Of a stretch of 64,000 bases of DNA, positions 61,819 to 64,000 are shown one piece after another (the stretch's first letter is position 1; the number at the start of each line of letters is the position of its first letter). Below the pieces are notes generated by a model. It did not search any database. It was not told the origin of the DNA and was given only the letters and a program-made list of their open reading frames with translations. A program made the position numbers and the translations under genes. Source of the DNA: Candidatus Babeliales bacterium (GTDB lineage Bacteria > Babelota > Babeliae > Babelales > Vermiphilaceae); the NCBI GenBank assembly GCA_035455925.1, contig DATIEE010000028.1, positions 62,001 through 126,000 of the forward strand. The letters run 5' to 3'.

Positions 61819-64000
61819 ATGGAACGTCCCACTTCAACCGTGAACAATAAAAATATACCTATAAAGCCAATTTTGATCGAAAAAGAATTGAAAGACTCTT
61901 TTCTCGATTACGCAATGTCCGTTGTTGTTAGTCGAGCGCTTCCCGATATACGAGATGGATTGAAGCCAGTGCATCGCCGTATATTATATACTATGCATCA
62001 ACTTGGTTTTTTTTATAATAAACCATATCATAAATCCGTACGTGTTGTTGGTGATGTGCTTGGTAAATTTCACCCTCATGGAGATCAGGCAGTTTATCAA
62101 TCAATGGTTGGTTTAATTCAAGATTTTTCAAAGCGATATCCATTGCTTGATGGTCAGGGTAACTGGGGATCTGTTGATGGAGATAATGCAGCGGCTATGC
62201 GTTATACTGAAGTTCGTATGGCTCGTATTGCACAAGAGATTTTAGCTGATATTGAGAAAGAAACAGTATCATTTACACCAAACTTTGATGAATCAACGGT
62301 AGAGCCTATTGTTTTGCCAAGTAAATTACCTAATCTTCTTATTAATGGTGTCGCAGGTATCGCTGTTGGTATGGCAACTTCAATTCCGCCTCATAATTTA
62401 GGTGAAGTTGTTAGCGCCCTTTTGGCTATGATACAAAATGAACACATAACTGATGAAGAATTATTTACGTATATTCCAGGGCCAGATTTTCCAACAGGTG
62501 GAATTATTTGTGGACGTGCTGGCATTGTAAAAGCCTATAGAACCGGTAGAGGTAACGTTATTTTACGTGGCGTCGCAGAATTTGAAGAAAAAGCAAATAA
62601 GGGTACAAGTATTGTCATTACTCAATTGCCTTATCAAGTTAATAAAGCAGATTTAACAATTAAAATTGCTGATTTAGTAAAAAATAAAATTATTGATGGC
62701 ATTTCAAACATTAAAGATGAGTCAGATAAAAAAGGTATGCGCTTAGTGATTGACCTTAAGCGTGGCGAAATTCCAAGCGTTACGCTTAATCAGCTATACA
62801 AACATACTAATTTACAAACATCTGTTTCTATTCTTATGTTGGGTCTTTTAGATAATCAACCATTGGTATTTTCATTGCGTCAATTACTGAGTGAGTTTTT
62901 ATATCATCGACAACAAATTATTTATCGTCGCACTCAATTTGATCTCAATAAAGCGCAAGAACGTGAACACTTATTGGCAGGCTTTATTATTGCTTTAAAT
63001 AGTATTGATGAAGTTATTGCGCTTATTAAAAAATCACCCACCGTGCATGAAGCAACCACGTTGCTTAACAAAAGATTTTTGCTATCTGAAAAACAAGGCA
63101 AAGCTATTTTGGAAATGCGTTTACAACGCTTAACCGGCCTTGAACAGGAAAAAATTTATAGTGAAATGGAAGAGATTAAAACAAAAATAATTTACTTTCA
63201 ATCTATCCTTGAAAATGAACCTATCCTTAAGCAAGAAATTATCAAAGAATTAGAAGATATTAAAACCAACTATAATGATGCACGCCGTACTAAAATTGAA
63301 GGCGCGATTGATATTTTAACCGAGGCTGATTTAATACCTGACGAGGAAGCAGTAATAACGCTTACCATGAAAGGTTATGTTAAGCGTGTTCCATTGACAG
63401 TCTTTGGAGTGCAGCGCCGTGGCGGTAAAGGCAAAATGGGCCTAACTGCACTGGAAGGCGATATAGTGCAGGATGTATTCGTTGCAAAAGCACATGATAT
63501 GCTACTCTTTTTTACTAATTTAGGACGTGTATATAGTTTAAATACTTTTGAAGTTCCTGAGGCATCACGTATCGCTCGTGGTCGTGCAATCGTTAATTTA
63601 TTACCATTACAAGATGGTGAACATGTAGTAAAATTACTACCTTCGCGCTATATGGAAGGAAAGTTTATGGTTATGGTTACGCGTGAAGGCATTATTAAGC
63701 GTACTGACGCATCAGATTTTTCTAAAATTCGTGCAACTGGTATTCGCGCCATAACACTACGAGAAGGTGATGAGCTTATATTTTGCTCGTTAAGTAGTGG
63801 TAGCGACACTATTGTTTTAGCAACGGCTCGTGGCCAAGGTATTCGTTTTAATGAAACCGAAGTACGCTCAATGGGGCGTCAAGCTAGTGGTGTTATGGGT
63901 ATTCGTGTTAAGAAAAATGATCGTGTGATTGGCATGGAAGTACTCTCTGATCACGGTGAAATTCTTTTTGCTACTGAACATGGCTATGGTAAAAAAGTTC
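61819..64000 (+). CDS. gyrA: DNA gyrase subunit A, N-terminal part (cut by window end)
   Basis: The frame opens at ATG 61819 and runs to the last base, about 727 residues without stop. The breakage-reunion domain is clear: SFLDYAMSVVVSRALPDIRDGLKPVHRRIL, the catalytic Tyr in AAMRYTE (about 129), DGQGNWGSVDGDN. The GyrA box QRRGGKG (about 532) shows it is gyrase, not topoisomerase IV, and C-terminal blades follow. In the quinolone-determining region HPHGDQAVYQSM (85-96) both classic resistance sites, E. coli Ser83 and Asp87, are Gln. Two overlapping promoters lie upstream. Confidence 0.96.
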   Translation, partial: MERPTSTVNNKNIPIKPILIEKELKDSFLDYAMSVVVSRALPDIRDGLKPVHRRILYTMHQLGFFYNKPYHKSVRVVGDVLGKFHPHGDQAVYQSMVGLIQDFSKRYPLLDGQGNWGSVDGDNAAAMRYTEVRMARIAQEILADIEKETVSFTPNFDESTVEPIVLPSKLPNLLINGVAGIAVGMATSIPPHNLGEVVSALLAMIQNEHITDEELFTYIPGPDFPTGGIICGRAGIVKAYRTGRGNVILRGVAEFEEKANKGTSIVITQLPYQVNKADLTIKIADLVKNKIIDGISNIKDESDKKGMRLVIDLKRGEIPSVTLNQLYKHTNLQTSVSILMLGLLDNQPLVFSLRQLLSEFLYHRQQIIYRRTQFDLNKAQEREHLLAGFIIALNSIDEVIALIKKSPTVHEATTLLNKRFLLSEKQGKAILEMRLQRLTGLEQEKIYSEMEEIKTKIIYFQSILENEPILKQEIIKELEDIKTNYNDARRTKIEGAIDILTEADLIPDEEAVITLTMKGYVKRVPLTVFGVQRRGGKGKMGLTALEGDIVQDVFVAKAHDMLLFFTNLGRVYSLNTFEVPEASRIARGRAIVNLLPLQDGEHVVKLLPSRYMEGKFMVMVTREGIIKRTDASDFSKIRATGIRAITLREGDELIFCSLSSGSDTIVLATARGQGIRFNETEVRSMGRQASGVMGIRVKKNDRVIGMEVLSDHGEILFATEHGYGKKV

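Noticed and set aside
1-64000. CRISPR array or rRNA genes
   Set aside because: No regularly spaced direct repeats and no rRNA-like conserved tracts were seen on either strand.

Overview
The window is AT-rich bacterial DNA, gene-dense, and carries genes of a Gram-negative, host-dependent bacterium. The Gram-negative signs are a BamA/Omp85 protein, an outer-membrane-type barrel protein ending in Phe, and the peptidoglycan enzymes MraY and Ddl. The host-dependence signs are two nucleotide transporters of the ATP/ADP translocase family and many exported proteins with eukaryote-like parts (F-box, ankyrin, WD40, a probable MavL/DUF4804-type domain). There is also a type IV pilin/ComEC DNA-uptake set. 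Together these fit an amoeba-associated lineage such as Candidatus Dependentiae (TM6). That assignment is inferred from gene content; Chlamydiae or Rickettsiales relatives are less likely but cannot be excluded without a tree.

Layout. 1-4.1 kb: 3' part of dnaG, rpoD, and a CorC/HlyC-type membrane protein. 4.1-6 kb: the C-terminal half of a split ComEC, then three very small genes. 6-8.5 kb: lon. 8.9-11.7 kb: two ATP/ADP-translocase-family genes separated by a clear terminator. 11.8-16.5 kb: a housekeeping block of rpsB, tRNA-Ser(GGA), SRP RNA, dnaX, der and hpf. 16.5-18 kb: a membrane protein and an exported peroxiredoxin. 18.2-22.1 kb: tgt, a TrmH-type methyltransferase, an amino-acid permease and two small exported paralogues. 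22.2-23.9 kb: a hicAB toxin-antitoxin pair and mraY. 24-31.5 kb: a secreted hypothetical, a two-domain M16 peptidase, an AAA ATPase with a nuclease-like tail, and metG. 31.5-37.3 kb: two long exported F-box/ankyrin paralogues. 37.3-38.4 kb: the N-terminal half of ComEC. 38.7-43.7 kb: two overlapping P-type ATPases. 43.8-47.8 kb: a secreted WD40 protein and a secreted MavL-like protein. 47.8-55.7 kb: a double-length Ddl, a type IV pilin, the prepilin peptidase, rbfA, rpsU, an outer-membrane barrel protein and gltX. 55.9-59.2 kb: an acylphosphatase-like protein and BamA. 59.5-61.5 kb: two exported coiled-coil or low-complexity proteins. 61.8 kb to the end: the 5' part of gyrA.

How the genes fit together. 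The cell keeps its own replication, transcription, translation and envelope genes. It appears able to take ATP or other nucleotides from a host and amino acids through a permease, and it exports proteins that could act on host ubiquitin, ADP-ribose or protein-protein networks. DNA uptake is suggested by the pilin, the prepilin peptidase and ComEC, whose gene is in two pieces 32 kb apart on the same strand.

Most interesting points: the split ComEC with a degenerate metallo-beta-lactamase half, the secreted MavL/DUF4804-like protein, the F-box/ankyrin pair, an A-tract in dnaX that would give a gamma-like product by slippage, the fused double Ddl, and a prepilin peptidase gene that seems to need a non-AUG start. 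No insertion sequence, prophage or CRISPR array was seen. All calls rest on reading sequence and motifs by eye; no database search was run.
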